Origin: Rhodovulum kholense
Lineage (GTDB): Bacteria; Pseudomonadota; Alphaproteobacteria; Rhodobacterales; Rhodobacteraceae
NCBI RefSeq assembly: GCF_003053725.1
Contig: NZ_QAYC01000006.1
Location: 1-64,000 of the forward strand
Length of the DNA: 64,000 nt
Direction: 5' to 3'
The position numbers and the translations under genes were made by a program. This document shows, piece by piece, positions 25,248 to 37,097 of this stretch (its first letter is position 1; the number at the start of each line of letters is the position of its first letter). The notes beneath the pieces are model-generated. The model was not told the DNA's origin, ran no database searches, and saw nothing but the letters and a program-made list of their open reading frames with translations.

Positions 25248-26048
25248 TTACGCGCCCAGCGCGGTCAGGCAGCGTTCGACCAAGCTGCGATAACCACCGC
25301 CGAACAGCCGCATATGCACCAGCGCGGGCCAAAGCTGATAGGCCGCCCGCCGCGTGGGCCAGCCCGGTGCAGGGGCGCCATAACGCTCTCGGAAGGCCGG
25401 GTGCGGGGGGCCGAACAGATCCAGCATCGCCAGATCGACCTCGGCATCGCCATGATAGCAGGCGGGGTCGATCAGTGCCGCGCCTTCCCCGGTGAACAGC
25501 ACGTTGCCAGACCACAGATCGCCATGCAGGAGCGAGGCCGGAGGGTTTGCCGGGACCAGGCCGCTCAGCCGCAGGGCCAGCGCTTCGACCCTGCGGGCGA
25601 TGTCGGCGGGCAGCGCCTCGGGCCAGGCCAGAAGCCTCCGCTCGGCCCAGAAGCCCGGCCAGTCGCCTGAGGCACCGTTGGGGATCGCGGCCGGGCCGAA
25701 GGCATAGACCTCGGGCCAGCCATAGGCCGCGCCCGTCGTCGCATGGAGCCGGGCGAGCCCGTCGCCCAGGGCCGCCCAGCCGTCGGGCGTGGCGCGGGTT
25801 TCGCTTAAGTGCTCCAAGACCAGAAGCCCCTCGGTCGCCGCGATGACCTGCGGCGCGGGCGCGCCGGTCGCGGCGATGGCCGCCAGCATCCGGGCCTCGG
25901 TCGCGACCCGCGGGCCGGTCTTGGCCACAACCTGCCGGCCGTCACTCAGGGCGACCCGGACCACCTCGGACAGATCGCCACCCTGCAGCGGTGTGACCCG
26001 GGCGACAGGGGCGCCCAGCAGCGCCTCGAGCGCCGCGCGGTCAGCCAT
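25248..26048 (-). CDS. Fructosamine kinase / ketosamine-3-kinase family protein
   Basis: A 266-residue small-molecule kinase of the aminoglycoside-phosphotransferase-like fold. A nucleotide-binding VVAKTGP is near residue 40, and the Brenner motif LLHGDLWSGNVLF plus LIDPACYHGDAEVDLAM are diagnostic of the fructosamine-3-kinase family, which phosphorylates glycated amines for protein deglycation. Its ATG overlaps the stop of ygfZ by 8 bases, so the two are translationally coupled. Confidence 0.93.
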   Translation of the reverse strand: MADRAALEALLGAPVARVTPLQGGDLSEVVRVALSDGRQVVAKTGPRVATEARMLAAIAATGAPAPQVIAATEGLLVLEHLSETRATPDGWAALGDGLARLHATTGAAYGWPEVYAFGPAAIPNGASGDWPGFWAERRLLAWPEALPADIARRVEALALRLSGLVPANPPASLLHGDLWSGNVLFTGEGAALIDPACYHGDAEVDLAMLDLFGPPHPAFRERYGAPAPGWPTRRAAYQLWPALVHMRLFGGGYRSLVERCLTALGA

Positions 26049-26799
26049 CCGGCCAAAGCACCGTCGCCGTTCCCGCCGTCATCCGGGGCGCCACCCGGTC
26101 GAAGCGCAGATGCGCAATCGCCAGATCGCCAGCGCGGGTGAAGAGCGTACCGGCCTCCTTGCCATTCGCCTCGATCGGCGTGCCAGGCGGGGCCGTGCCC
26201 TCGATGCCGACGGTCGCGAGCCCCTTGCGCAATTCGGTCTTGTGCTTCATCCGCGCGGTGACCTCCTGGCCGACATAGCAGCCCTTGCGGAAATCGACGC
26301 CATGCAGCCGCTCGAACCCGGCCTCGAGGATATAGCTGGCGTCGGGGATCAACTCGATCCCGGTCTCGGGGATGCAGTGCGCCACGCGGATCGCGTCCCA
26401 GTCGGTGACGGGCGGGGTGCCGGGCGTGTCGGAATAGGCGCGCCAGCCCAGCGCCTCGTGGCGCGGGTCGGGCAGGGCGCCGTCGGGGGCGGGGCCAAGC
26501 CCGCGCAGCACGTTCAGACCCGAAGGCGCGATCTGCACGTCGGCGCGCAGCTTGTACATCGAAAGCCGCCGGGCCAGCGCCTCGGCGATCTGCGCGCTGA
26601 CGTCCAGCAGGATCGCCCCGTCGCGTTCGGTCAGCAGGAAATCGGCCAGATACTTGCCCTGCGGGCTGAGCATCGCGGCATAGACAAGCCGCCCCTCCAG
26701 CGCCGAGACGTCGTTCGTGACCAGCCCCTGCAGGAACTTCGCGCGATCCGCGCCGGTGATCTTCAGAACCGTCCTGTCCGCCGCCTGCTCGCCCGTCAT
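26041..26799 (-). CDS. ygfZ: Folate-binding protein YgfZ / CAF17 family
   Basis: A 252-residue tetrahydrofolate-binding protein that supports Fe-S cluster enzyme maturation. The family signature K-G-C-Y-x-G-Q-E is present as RKGCYVGQEV near residue 176, with the reactive Cys intact. Its N-terminal half resembles GcvT (FLQGLVTNDV). It lies 38 bases downstream of the ABC exporter stop... in opposite order on the minus strand, and overlaps the kinase gene. It acts in the cytoplasm. Confidence 0.94.
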   Translation of the reverse strand: MTGEQAADRTVLKITGADRAKFLQGLVTNDVSALEGRLVYAAMLSPQGKYLADFLLTERDGAILLDVSAQIAEALARRLSMYKLRADVQIAPSGLNVLRGLGPAPDGALPDPRHEALGWRAYSDTPGTPPVTDWDAIRVAHCIPETGIELIPDASYILEAGFERLHGVDFRKGCYVGQEVTARMKHKTELRKGLATVGIEGTAPPGTPIEANGKEAGTLFTRAGDLAIAHLRFDRVAPRMTAGTATVLWPDG

Positions 26800-26837
26800 G
26801 GTCCGCCTCCCGCTATGCCGTTTCCGGCCCGAAGGTG

Positions 26838-28580
<1,743 letters not shown>

Positions 28581-28581
28581 G

Positions 28582-29262
28582 CTAGCGCCGCCCCGCCCGG
28601 AAGGCGGCTTCGATGGCGGCGGGGTCGTAGCGGCTGGCGATCCAGTCGCGCAGGGTCATGGGCACCTCGGCGGTATCCGCCTCAAGGCGGTCCAGCACCG
28701 CGTCGAGCACCCCCGCCTTCGAGCGGCGCGAATGCAGGAAGCGCCAGGACAGCATCTCCCGCGCCCTTGCGACGGGCGCGCCCTCGGCGTGGATGAGATA
28801 CAGCGCCGAGGCAAAGCCAGCCCGGTCCGAGCCCGACTTGCAATGCATCACCATCGGCCGTTCGGCCCGGTCGAAGAGGTCGAGCAGCGCCAGCAGGTTC
28901 TCGCGCGGGACCAGCCGCCGGGCCTTCAGCGTCACGGTTTCAAGGCGCAGCCCCAGCGCGGCGCAGGCCTCTTCCTCCAGCAGGCGGTGCGAGTCCTGGC
29001 GCGGTCCGCGCAGCGAAATCACCGTGCGGATGCCCATCTCGCGATAGCGCCGGAGCCGCGCGGCCGACGGGTGGTTCGACCGCCAGACGCCGGGGGCGAT
29101 CTCTTCGAGATTGGTCCATAGGATGCGCAGGAAGGCGTGATCCATCAGGTGGAAATGCAAAAGCGCCACCCGCCGCGCGCCGGGCGCGGTCAGATCGGTG
29201 CCGTGGCGCCGGGTCATCCGGCGTTCGAACGCCTCGAAACGGGTTTTCAGAAGGTCGAACAT
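28582..29262 (-). CDS. Dual-specificity / tyrosine protein phosphatase-like protein
   Basis: A 226-residue protein with the Cys-based phosphatase loop HCKSGSDRAG (Cys-x5-Arg) near residue 136 and a preceding VISLRGPR segment. The start at 29262 (MFDLLKTRFEAFERR) is preferred because the upstream extension to 29367 has no family likeness. It is followed at once by the MsbA-like exporter. Homologues of this class act on protein phosphotyrosine, phosphoinositide-like or polysaccharide-linked phosphates; target unknown. Confidence 0.88.
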   Translation of the reverse strand: MFDLLKTRFEAFERRMTRRHGTDLTAPGARRVALLHFHLMDHAFLRILWTNLEEIAPGVWRSNHPSAARLRRYREMGIRTVISLRGPRQDSHRLLEEEACAALGLRLETVTLKARRLVPRENLLALLDLFDRAERPMVMHCKSGSDRAGFASALYLIHAEGAPVARAREMLSWRFLHSRRSKAGVLDAVLDRLEADTAEVPMTLRDWIASRYDPAAIEAAFRAGRR

Positions 29263-29381
29263 CTGGGGCCTTGGCGCGGAAACACGAGGCCGCGAGATAG
29301 CCCGAAACCCCGCCTCTGACAAGCAATTGACGGGTTCCCGGGCGAGGCATAACAGAGCTTGGGTCAAGTGCGGAGTCCCCC

Positions 29382-30581
29382 ATGAGCCTCAGATACGGCC
29401 GCCCCTACCTCGCCATTCCCGGCCCGTCCGTCATTCCCGACCGGGTGCTGCAGGCGATGCACCAGCCCGCCCCGAACATCTATGGCGGCCCGCTGGTCGA
29501 TCTTGTCGAAAGCGTCGTGCGCGATCTCAAGGCGGTGGCGCGGACCCGGCACAAGGTCGCGATCTACATCGCCAACGGCCATGGCGGCTGGGAGGCGTCG
29601 CTGGCGAACGTGCTGGCGCGGGGCGACCGGGTGCTGGTGCTGGCCACCGGGCGGTTTGGCCATGGCTGGGCCGAGGCCGCGCGGGCGATGGGCGCCGAGG
29701 TCGAGATCCTCGATTTCGGCAACCGCGCGACGGTCGATCTGGGCCGGGTCGAAGACCGGCTGCGGGCCGACACGGGCCACCAGATCCGCGCCGTTCTGGT
29801 CAGCCATGTGGACACCGCCACCAGCGTGCGGAACGACGTCGCGGGCGTACGGGCCGCGATGGAGGCCGCCGGGCATCCGGCGCTTCTGATGGCCGACTGC
29901 ATCGCCTCGCTGGCCTGCGACCGGTTCGAGATGGACGCCTGGGGCGTCGATGTGATGGTTGCCGCCTGCCAGAAGGGGCTGATGGTGCCGCCGGGTCTGG
30001 CTTTCGTCTTCCTTGGGCCGAAGGCCGAAGAGGCACGGGCGCGCGCCGATCTGGCCACGCCCTACTGGGACTGGACGCCGCGCGCCAACCCGCAGGAATT
30101 CTATCAGTATTTCGGGGGCACCGCGCCGACCCATCACCTGTACGGCCTGCGGGCCGCACTTGACATGCTGGTGCATGAAGAGGGGCTCGAGGCGGCCTGG
30201 GACCGCCACGCCCGACTGGCCCGCGCGATCTGGGCCGCGATCGAGGCCTGGGGGCAGGGCGGGCCGATCGCGCTGAACATGACCGATCCGGCCTTGCGCA
30301 GCCATGCCGTCACCTCGGTCCGGATCGATCCGCCCCATGGCACGGCGCTGCGCGAGTGGCTGAGCGAGACCGCGGGAGTGACCCTCGGCATCGGGCTTGG
30401 CATGGCGGCGCCGGGCGATCCGGCCTGGCACGGGTTCTTCCGGATCGGCCATATGGGCCATGTGAACGCGCATATGATCCTCGGCGCGCTTGGCACGATG
30501 GAGGCCGGGTTCAAAGCGCTGGGCGTCGCCCATGGCGCGGGCGCGCTCGAGGCCGCGGCGGGGGTGATCGCCGGGCGCTGA
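29382..30581 (+). CDS. Class V PLP-dependent aminotransferase (alanine/serine-glyoxylate type)
   Basis: A 399-residue fold-type I aminotransferase. The start MSLRYGRPYLAIPGPSVIPD, the GHGGWEASLANVL region and the PLP-lysine region AACQKGLMVPPG fit the alanine-glyoxylate / serine-glyoxylate aminotransferase family. Another family member in purple bacteria lies next to photosynthesis genes (PucG-like), so a substrate cannot be fixed. It is divergent from the phosphatase gene with a 119-base promoter region and stands as a single-gene unit. Confidence 0.9.
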   Translation: MSLRYGRPYLAIPGPSVIPDRVLQAMHQPAPNIYGGPLVDLVESVVRDLKAVARTRHKVAIYIANGHGGWEASLANVLARGDRVLVLATGRFGHGWAEAARAMGAEVEILDFGNRATVDLGRVEDRLRADTGHQIRAVLVSHVDTATSVRNDVAGVRAAMEAAGHPALLMADCIASLACDRFEMDAWGVDVMVAACQKGLMVPPGLAFVFLGPKAEEARARADLATPYWDWTPRANPQEFYQYFGGTAPTHHLYGLRAALDMLVHEEGLEAAWDRHARLARAIWAAIEAWGQGGPIALNMTDPALRSHAVTSVRIDPPHGTALREWLSETAGVTLGIGLGMAAPGDPAWHGFFRIGHMGHVNAHMILGALGTMEAGFKALGVAHGAGALEAAAGVIAGR

Positions 30582-30599
30582 CGCGTCAGGGCACAGGGG

Positions 30600-31544
30600 T
30601 CAGGGCAGGGCGATCTCGGCCAGAAGCCCGCGATGGTTCGATCCGAGATCGGCGCCGAAGGGGGCGAGGCGCACGAGCCGCGCGCCGCCCCCGACCAGCA
30701 CCTGATCGACCGGCACCCCGAAGCGCCCCGCGGCCACCGGCCAGGTCGCGACCGGCAGGCGCGCGGTCGCCATGCCGGTCGCGTCATTGATCTGCGACAG
30801 TGTCCGGCTCCAGGGCGCGGCGTTGAAATCGCCGATGGCGACCGCCGGGTCGGGCAGCCAGCCAAGCTGGGCGGTCAGCCGACCCAGCTCGGTCTCGGCC
30901 AGGCCCGACATCCAGGGTTTCAGAAGCTGGAGCCCGGCCAGAAAGACCCGCTTGCCGCTGGCGGTCTCGATCTCGGCCACGGCATAGCGGCGGGGCCAGA
31001 CCGGGTTCAGCGACATCGCCCAGAACCGCTTGGGCGCGGTGCGCGCCGCCAGCACGATCTGGCAGGCCCCGGGGCTGCAAGGCGAGACGAAAGCGTAGTG
31101 CGTTCGCAAAAGCGGCAGGCCCGCGGCAACGGCCTCGGCTTCGGCGAAGAGGACGATATCGGGGTCCGTGTCGATCACCGCGCGGATGATGGTCTCGGCG
31201 GGGGTGCGATTGCCGGAATAGGCGTTGAAGAAGAGGATGCGCAGATCGGGGGCGCGGTCGGGCAGCGCGGGCAGGCTCTGGCGCAGGTGCAGCGCCCCGA
31301 GCCCGGCCAGCGCGGCCAGCGCGGCCAGCGCCAGCATGGGGCCGACACGGCGCAGCCCCAGCACCGCCGCGCCCAGGGCAAGCGCCAGCGCGCCGCCCAG
31401 AAGCCAGGGCGCGAGCGCGTCGAGGATGCGCGCCAGCGGCCCGGCCGCGCTGCCCCCCGGGATGAAGCGCGCGCTTGTCCCTGCCAGAAGGGCCAGGGCC
31501 GATGCCATGGCCAGCGCCCCGGCCGTCTGAGGTTTCCAGATCAC
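30600..31544 (-). CDS. Membrane-anchored endonuclease/exonuclease/phosphatase-family protein
   Basis: A 314-residue protein with three N-terminal hydrophobic segments (residues ~8-95) followed by an EEP fold. [10 protein letters not shown] (N), VLFAEAEA (E), [11 protein letters not shown] (D-x-N) and the C-terminal GSNHRGLL (catalytic His) mark the family, presumably facing the periplasm. The GTG at 31544 is chosen because GGGAGG lies six bases upstream; no ATG gives full length. It follows the SLC13 gene by 75 bases on the same strand and could share its transcript. Confidence 0.85.
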   Translation of the reverse strand: MIWKPQTAGALAMASALALLAGTSARFIPGGSAAGPLARILDALAPWLLGGALALALGAAVLGLRRVGPMLALAALAALAGLGALHLRQSLPALPDRAPDLRILFFNAYSGNRTPAETIIRAVIDTDPDIVLFAEAEAVAAGLPLLRTHYAFVSPCSPGACQIVLAARTAPKRFWAMSLNPVWPRRYAVAEIETASGKRVFLAGLQLLKPWMSGLAETELGRLTAQLGWLPDPAVAIGDFNAAPWSRTLSQINDATGMATARLPVATWPVAAGRFGVPVDQVLVGGGARLVRLAPFGADLGSNHRGLLAEIALP

Positions 31545-31618
31545 CGCCCGCCTCCCGCTGCCCTCTTTCCGACTGGCCGAGCGCGGGCGGGCCGTCAAGC
31601 CCGGGCTGCGGGGGCGGT

Positions 31619-33400
31619 TCAGAACGGCCAGACCAGAAGGATCATCGGCACCGAGACCGCGATCACGATCAGTTCCAGCGGCAGGCCCATCCGCCAATAG
31701 TCGCCAAAGCGATAGCCGCCGGGGCCGAGGATCAGCGTGTTGTTCTTGTGGCCGATGGGGGTGAGGAAGGCGCAGGAGGCCGCGACCGCCACCGCCATCA
31801 GGAACGGGTCGGGGCTGACCCCCAGCGCCTGGGCCATCTGGATGCCGACGGGGGCCGCGACCACCGCCGTCGCGGTATTGTTCAGCACATCCGACAGGCA
31901 CATGGTCGCCACCATCAATGCGGTCAGGATCACCCAGGGCGGCATGTCGCCGGTCAGCCCGACCAGCGTTTCCGCGATCAGACGGGTGCCGCCGCTTTCC
32001 TCCAGCGCCACGCCAAGCGGGATCATCGAGCCGAGCAGCACCACCACCGGCCATTCGACATGGGAATAGACCTCGGCGATGGGGATGATCCGGGCCGCGA
32101 CATAGCCGATCACGACGAGGCCGATGGCGATGGTCAGATCGACCAGCCCGACGCTTGCCGCCGCCACCGCCGCCGCGAAGAGTCCGATGGCGACCCAGGT
32201 CTTGCGGGTGTCGGTCACCGCCAGCCCGCGATCGGCCAGCGCCAGACAGCCCAGCCAGTCGACCACGTCCTGCGCCACGTCCTGCGGCGTCAGCAGCAGC
32301 AGGATGTCGCCGGGCCGGACTCTGGTCTTGCGGATCTGCTGGCGGATCGGACGGCCCTGCCGCGAGATCCCCAGCAGCACCGTGCGCCGCCGCCAGGCCA
32401 GCCCGACAAGCTGGGCAGACCGCCCGGCGATGCGCGCCTGTTCGGGCACCACGACCTCGACCACGGTCAGCCCCGCGCCCTCGGCCTTCAGCCGTTCCTC
32501 ATTGGCGCCCTCGGCGAAATCGAGCGAGAGTGCCGCGCGAAACTCGTCCAGCGCCTCGGGGCTTGCCTCGATCACCAGCGAGTCGCCCGCTGCCAGCGCG
32601 GTGCCGCGTTGCAGCCCGTAAAGCCGCTTGCCGCCCCGGACCAGTCCCAGCAGGGCGACGTCATTGGCTTCGGCCTCGGGGTCGAGATCGGCAAGCCGCT
32701 GGCCGATCAGCTTCGAGCCCTCGGGCACCGTCAGCTCGGCGATATAGGAGGAATAGTCCGACATCGGGTCGGCCGAGGCCTCAAGGCCCGCGCTTTTCGG
32801 GATCAGCCGCCAGCCGACCAGTGCGACGAAGGCGATGCCCGCCAGCGCCGCGACGCCCCCCACGGGAGCGAAGTCGAACATGCGGAAGGACTGGCCGGTC
32901 GCGTCCTGGCGAAAGGCCGCGATGATGATGTTGGGCGGCGTGCCGATCAGCGTGACCATGCCGCCCAGAATGGTGGCGAAGGACAGGGGCATCAGGCTCA
33001 GCCCCGGCGCGCGGCCCGCCTTGCGTGCGGTCTGGATATCGACCGGCATCAGCAGGGCCAGCGCGGCCACATTGTTCATGAAGGCAGACAAGAGCCCGCC
33101 AATGCCCCCCATGATCGCGATATGGGGCCCGAGCCTGCGGGCGCTGTCGACCAGCGTCCGGGTGATCAGATAGACCGCGCCCGACCGCACCAGCCCGGCC
33201 GAGACCACCAGCACCAGCGCCACCACCAGCGTCGCGGGATGGCCGAAGCCCTCGAAGGCGCGGTCAGGTTTCACCACGCCCAGCAGCACGGCCGCCATCA
33301 GCGCCGCGAAGGCCACCAGATCGTAGCGCCACCGGCCCCAGATCAGGGCGACGAAGACGGTGGCGAAAAGCGAGAACAGAATGAACTGGTCCTGGGTCAA
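31619..33400 (-). CDS. SLC13-family (DASS) permease with TrkA-C domains
   Basis: A 593-residue membrane transporter. Two inverted-repeat transport halves (residues ~1-190 and ~390-593) flank two RCK_C/TrkA-C regulatory domains (about 205-370). Transport motifs include [21 protein letters not shown] and [12 protein letters not shown]. Such proteins move sulfate, dicarboxylates or arsenite-like anions with sodium. The TrkA-C insertion is typical of the sulfate/anion-type bacterial members. It is divergent from yebC. Confidence 0.92.
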   Translation of the reverse strand: MTQDQFILFSLFATVFVALIWGRWRYDLVAFAALMAAVLLGVVKPDRAFEGFGHPATLVVALVLVVSAGLVRSGAVYLITRTLVDSARRLGPHIAIMGGIGGLLSAFMNNVAALALLMPVDIQTARKAGRAPGLSLMPLSFATILGGMVTLIGTPPNIIIAAFRQDATGQSFRMFDFAPVGGVAALAGIAFVALVGWRLIPKSAGLEASADPMSDYSSYIAELTVPEGSKLIGQRLADLDPEAEANDVALLGLVRGGKRLYGLQRGTALAAGDSLVIEASPEALDEFRAALSLDFAEGANEERLKAEGAGLTVVEVVVPEQARIAGRSAQLVGLAWRRRTVLLGISRQGRPIRQQIRKTRVRPGDILLLLTPQDVAQDVVDWLGCLALADRGLAVTDTRKTWVAIGLFAAAVAAASVGLVDLTIAIGLVVIGYVAARIIPIAEVYSHVEWPVVVLLGSMIPLGVALEESGGTRLIAETLVGLTGDMPPWVILTALMVATMCLSDVLNNTATAVVAAPVGIQMAQALGVSPDPFLMAVAVAASCAFLTPIGHKNNTLILGPGGYRFGDYWRMGLPLELIVIAVSVPMILLVWPF

Positions 33401-33535
33401 TCAGGGTCTCCCGGCTGTCCGGCGCCCGGGCGCCGGAGGGTTTCACCCGACCCAACGCCCCGAGCAGGCTTGCAGGTCCGCGTCTGCCTGACATATAGAG
33501 AGCCCCGTCGAATTCAGAAAGCCAAGTGGGGTTCC

Positions 33536-34276
33536 ATGGCAGGCCATTCCAAATGGGCGAACATCCAGCACCGCAAGGGGCGGCAGGATGCGGCGCGCTC
33601 CAAGCTGTTCTCGAAGTTCAGCAAGGAGATCACCGTTGCCGCCAAGATGGGCGACCCGGACCCTGACAAGAACCCGCGCCTGCGCCTGGCGATCAAGGAA
33701 GCCAAGGCGCAGTCCATGCCCAAGGACAATATCGAGCGCGCGATCAAGAAGGCGATCGGCGGCGAGGGCGACAATTACGAGGAAATCCGCTACGAGGGCT
33801 ACGGCCCCGGCGGGGTGGCGGTGATCGTCGAGGCGATGACCGACAACCGCAACCGGACCGCGTCGAACGTGCGCTCGACCTTCACCAAATATGGCGGCAA
33901 TCTCGGCGAGACCGGGTCCGTGGCCTTCATGTTCGAGCGGATGGGCGAGATCGTCTATCCGGCCTCGGCGGGCGATGCCGACACGGTGATGATGGCCGCC
34001 ATCGAGGCGGGCGCGCAGGATGTGGAAAGCTCGGATGACGAGCATGTGATCTACACCGCCGATACCGACCTCAACGAGGTCGCCACCAAGATGGAAGCCG
34101 AGCTGGGCGAAAGCGAGTCCACCAAGCTGATCTGGAAGCCCGGCAATACGACCGAGATGGATCTCGAGGGCATGCAGAAGCTGATGAAGCTGATCGACGC
34201 GCTCGAGGATGACGACGACGTGCAGCACGTCACCACCAATTTCTCGGCCAGCGACGAGGTGCTGGAACAGCTCTGA
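33536..34276 (+). CDS. yebC: YebC/PmpR-family protein
   Basis: A 246-residue cytoplasmic protein beginning [18 protein letters not shown], the invariant start of the family. The central [20 protein letters not shown] is also diagnostic. Classed as a DNA-binding regulator (PmpR) and more recently as a translation factor for proline-rich stalls, like EF-P. Start at 33536 follows from the universal MAGHSKW; the long upstream frame is a shadow of the SLC13 gene. Confidence 0.96.
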   Translation: MAGHSKWANIQHRKGRQDAARSKLFSKFSKEITVAAKMGDPDPDKNPRLRLAIKEAKAQSMPKDNIERAIKKAIGGEGDNYEEIRYEGYGPGGVAVIVEAMTDNRNRTASNVRSTFTKYGGNLGETGSVAFMFERMGEIVYPASAGDADTVMMAAIEAGAQDVESSDDEHVIYTADTDLNEVATKMEAELGESESTKLIWKPGNTTEMDLEGMQKLMKLIDALEDDDDVQHVTTNFSASDEVLEQL

Positions 34277-34299
34277 GCCCTTGGGGGCGCAGTTTCAGG

Positions 34300-34338
34300 C
34301 CGCGCGGGTCCGGTGACGGGCGCGCGCGGTTTTCATTT
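34300..34338 (+). terminator. Probable terminator downstream of yebC
   Basis: CCGCGCG (34300-34306) pairs with CGCGCGG (34323-34329) around a 16-base loop, followed by TTTTCATTT, 24 bases after the yebC stop. It overlaps the 3' end of the converging small membrane-protein gene. Confidence 0.55.
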
Positions 34339-34623
34339 CAGCTTCTGCAGCGTCGAGTCCGAGGCATAGCCCGCCAGCAGCGCGGCGCGCCAGTCGAGGA
34401 TCTGCTCGCCCATCGCGGCCAGCACCAGAAGCCCGACGATGCAGGAAAAAAGCCCCAGCGCGAGATAGGGCCGGGCCTCGCGCCAGATCCGTACCCAGAC
34501 CGGCGGGGCCGCAGCCTCCAGCGTCCCGGACGGGGTTGCGGGCAGGGCATGGCGCACGATCGGCAACACCACGCTGATCGCCACGCCCAGGATCACCCAT
34601 GGATACATCGCCCAGATTTCCAT
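34333..34623 (-). CDS. Small membrane protein with two transmembrane segments
   Basis: A 96-residue protein with hydrophobic segments at about residues 7-24 and 53-71 and a soluble linker between. No family recognised. It is isolated: it converges on yebC and is divergent from the haem-sensor gene with a 175-base spacer. The frame is a good candidate because it has a proper start (ATG at 34623 followed by a signal-anchor-like stretch) and normal codon use; expression is not proven. Confidence 0.6.
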   Translation of the reverse strand: MEIWAMYPWVILGVAISVVLPIVRHALPATPSGTLEAAAPPVWVRIWREARPYLALGLFSCIVGLLVLAAMGEQILDWRAALLAGYASDSTLQKLK

Positions 34624-34798
34624 CCCCCGTCCCCCTTGCCCGGATGCTTTGCCCGCCGATCATAACCCGCGCGGCCGCGCCCCGCATCCATTCCGGCGGA
34701 TCCGATGTGCTGACCCGGCGCATTTCCCGCTTGGCGTGTGCTTGGGCTGGGCCCTAGACTGACCCCGCGCCGGGGCTTCGGCGCTGCAGGAGGTGTCC

Positions 34799-36055
34799 AT
34801 GGCCGAGCCCGCGAGCCACGCGATCGGACGTTTCGACAAGTCGTTCCTGATCCACATGATCAAGGACTTTTTCCTGGTCCTTCTGGCGGTGACGGTGCTG
34901 GAATTCGCGCTGAAGGCGGCGCTTGTCTATTACAAGTTCGAGACGCGCGGGCAGGAACAGGCGCGGGCCGTGGCCGAGGATCTGGCCGAGAACATCCGCG
35001 CCATCATGCGCAACGAGGGCGGGCCGGTGGCGGCGCGCACCATGTACCCGATCCTCGAACGCAACTGGGACGACCTGGGCTACAAGATCGCCATTTCGCC
35101 GTCGCCGGTCACGGTCCGCTCGATCGAGGCGCTGTTCGGCTTTACCCCCGAGGGGATCCCTTTTGGCGACTGGCCCGACGGCCGGTTCCGCGAGGCCGAG
35201 GTCGAGATCGCCGCCGAGACCTTCTGCCTGACCTGCCATGCCGAGGCCGAGGTCGGGCAGGTTCTGGGCCGCGTCACGGTGCGGGACTATCTGGAACGGG
35301 ACTTCGCCGCCTGGCTTGACGACGTGACGCTCAGCGCGGGACTTGCCGTGGGCAAGATCGTGCTGCATTCGATCCTGCTGTTCCTGATCCTCCGGGCCCG
35401 GATGGAGCCGCTTTTGCGGCTGCGAGGCACGGTGGCGGGGCTTGCGCGCGCCTTCGGGACGCTCAGCGAACGGGCCGAGGTGCGCACCGCCGACGAATTC
35501 GGCGCGCTCGCCCATGATCTGAACCTCTTTCTCGACCGCATCAGCCGGTTGATCGACGAGCTGAACGCGGTGCTGCGCCGGGTGGTGCGGGTCAATGACG
35601 ACATCGTCTCGGTGCAAGGCGCGCTGCGCGGGCAGGTCGACCGGTTGGTCGGGGGCGTCCGGCGGCTGGAACGCGACGCGATGCTGAGTGCCAAGCGCGA
35701 ACCGCTGCTGTCGCAGGCCTGGTTCGATGCGATCAGGGGGGCCGTCGCCGATCTTGATGCGGCACTCGCTCGGGCGGGCGAGGCGCCGCAGGCGGCCGAA
35801 CTGGTCTCGGATCTGTCTGCGGTCATCGCCAATGCCGAGGCGCAGATCGCGGCCAGCCAGCGATTGTTCGAAGGCCTCGCGGGGCTCGGCGACGAGACCG
35901 AGGCGCTGAAAGGGGCCATCGCCGACATGGTTCGCATGGAAGAACGCATGAAGCTGATCATCGAGACCGGCGGCACTCTGGTTCAGCGCCTGCGCCCCGA
36001 TCTGGCCGAGGCCGCGCCCGCGACCCTTCCCGAAAAGCGCTCGGTCCCCGTCTGA
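34799..36055 (+). CDS. Membrane sensor with Tll0287-like haem-c domain and HAMP, no output domain
   Basis: A 418-residue two-segment membrane protein. Segment 1 spans about residues 24-45 and segment 2 about 183-202; between them lies a ~135-residue periplasmic domain with a c-type haem motif C-L-T-C-H (Cys143, Cys146, His147) near its end. This is the layout of Tll0287-like (DUF3365) redox or gas sensors. A HAMP domain (about 203-255) and a long helical, coiled-coil C-terminal half follow. No kinase, cyclase, GGDEF or chemoreceptor tip is present. The ATG at 34799 has GGAGG five bases upstream; a GTG at 34793 overlaps it less well. Confidence 0.82.
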   Translation: MAEPASHAIGRFDKSFLIHMIKDFFLVLLAVTVLEFALKAALVYYKFETRGQEQARAVAEDLAENIRAIMRNEGGPVAARTMYPILERNWDDLGYKIAISPSPVTVRSIEALFGFTPEGIPFGDWPDGRFREAEVEIAAETFCLTCHAEAEVGQVLGRVTVRDYLERDFAAWLDDVTLSAGLAVGKIVLHSILLFLILRARMEPLLRLRGTVAGLARAFGTLSERAEVRTADEFGALAHDLNLFLDRISRLIDELNAVLRRVVRVNDDIVSVQGALRGQVDRLVGGVRRLERDAMLSAKREPLLSQAWFDAIRGAVADLDAALARAGEAPQAAELVSDLSAVIANAEAQIAASQRLFEGLAGLGDETEALKGAIADMVRMEERMKLIIETGGTLVQRLRPDLAEAAPATLPEKRSVPV

Positions 36056-36138
36056 GGCGCCCGACCCGATGCCAGCGATGTCTTACGCGGCCGCGCTTGC
36101 AAGGCGGTCCCCGCCGTGGCAAGCGGGAAGACATGGCG

Positions 36139-37050
36139 ATGCAGTCGGTGCCCGCAAGGGGCCAGAACCCGGTCGCGGGCATTCTCTGGATGCTGGTGAC
36201 CGGGGTGTGTTTTGTGGCGGTGACCGCGCTGGTGAAGCTCTCTGGGCAGGGCATCCCGGCGGCGCAATCGGCCTTTCTGCGCTATGTTCTGGGTCTTGTC
36301 TTCCTGCTGCCGGTGCTGGGGCGGCTTCTGCGCCTGCGGATGGACCGGGGCCGGCTGATGCTGTACGGCGGGCGCGGTCTGGCCCATGCGCTGGGCGTGA
36401 TCTGCTGGTTCTTCGCGATGACCCGGATCCCGGTCGCCGAGGTCACGGCGATGAACTACCTCAACCCGATCTACGTCACCCTGGGCGCCGCGCTTCTGTT
36501 CGGCGAGCGGCTGGCGGCGCGGCGCATTCTGGCCATTGCCGCCGCCTTTCTGGGGGTGCTGGTGATCCTGCGCCCGGGCTTTCGCGAAATCTCGGAGGGC
36601 CATGTCGCGATGCTGTTCACGGCCTTCCTTTTCGGTATCTCCTATCTGACCGCCAAGCTGCTGAGCGAACGCGACGATGCGGCAGTCGTGGTGGCGATGA
36701 TGTCGATCGCGGTGACCGTCGTGCTGGCGCCGGTCGCGTTGGCGGTCTGGGTCACGCCGCGCTGGGATCAGGTGGCGGGGCTGTTCCTGGTCGCCCTTTT
36801 CGCCACCGCCGGGCATTACACCATGACCCGCGCCTTCCGCGCCGCGCCGCTGACCGTGACCCAGCCGATCACCTTCCTGCAACTGGTCTGGGCCACGCTG
36901 GTCGGCTGGCTTGCCTTCGGCGAGGCGGTCGATGGCTGGGTGCTGCTGGGCGGAGGCATGATCATCGGATCGGTCGTCTTCATCACCTGGCGCGAAGCGG
37001 TCCATAAAAGGCGTGCGGTGACGCCGCCGGCCCATGCGCCGGAAACGTAG
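36139..37050 (+). CDS. DMT-superfamily transporter (EamA family)
   Basis: A 303-residue membrane protein with ten predicted helices and two EamA repeats (about residues 10-145 and 155-290). Characteristic sites are SAFLRYVLGLVFLLP, FGERLAARRILA and the second-repeat GHYTMTRAFRAAP. Starts at 36097, 36133 and 36139 are in frame; 36139 is preferred because GGGAAG lies eight bases upstream. It probably exports amino acids or other metabolites. It follows the haem-sensor gene by about 80 bases. Confidence 0.87.
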   Translation: MQSVPARGQNPVAGILWMLVTGVCFVAVTALVKLSGQGIPAAQSAFLRYVLGLVFLLPVLGRLLRLRMDRGRLMLYGGRGLAHALGVICWFFAMTRIPVAEVTAMNYLNPIYVTLGAALLFGERLAARRILAIAAAFLGVLVILRPGFREISEGHVAMLFTAFLFGISYLTAKLLSERDDAAVVVAMMSIAVTVVLAPVALAVWVTPRWDQVAGLFLVALFATAGHYTMTRAFRAAPLTVTQPITFLQLVWATLVGWLAFGEAVDGWVLLGGGMIIGSVVFITWREAVHKRRAVTPPAHAPET

Positions 37051-37097
37051 CGTCAGCCGGGCTTGAGCGGGCGGGCCGCCGCGCTAGCGTCAGATCC

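Noticed and set aside
30600-32054. A 484-codon minus-strand frame
   Set aside because: Everything upstream of the GTG at 31544 is a frame shadow of the SLC13 gene.
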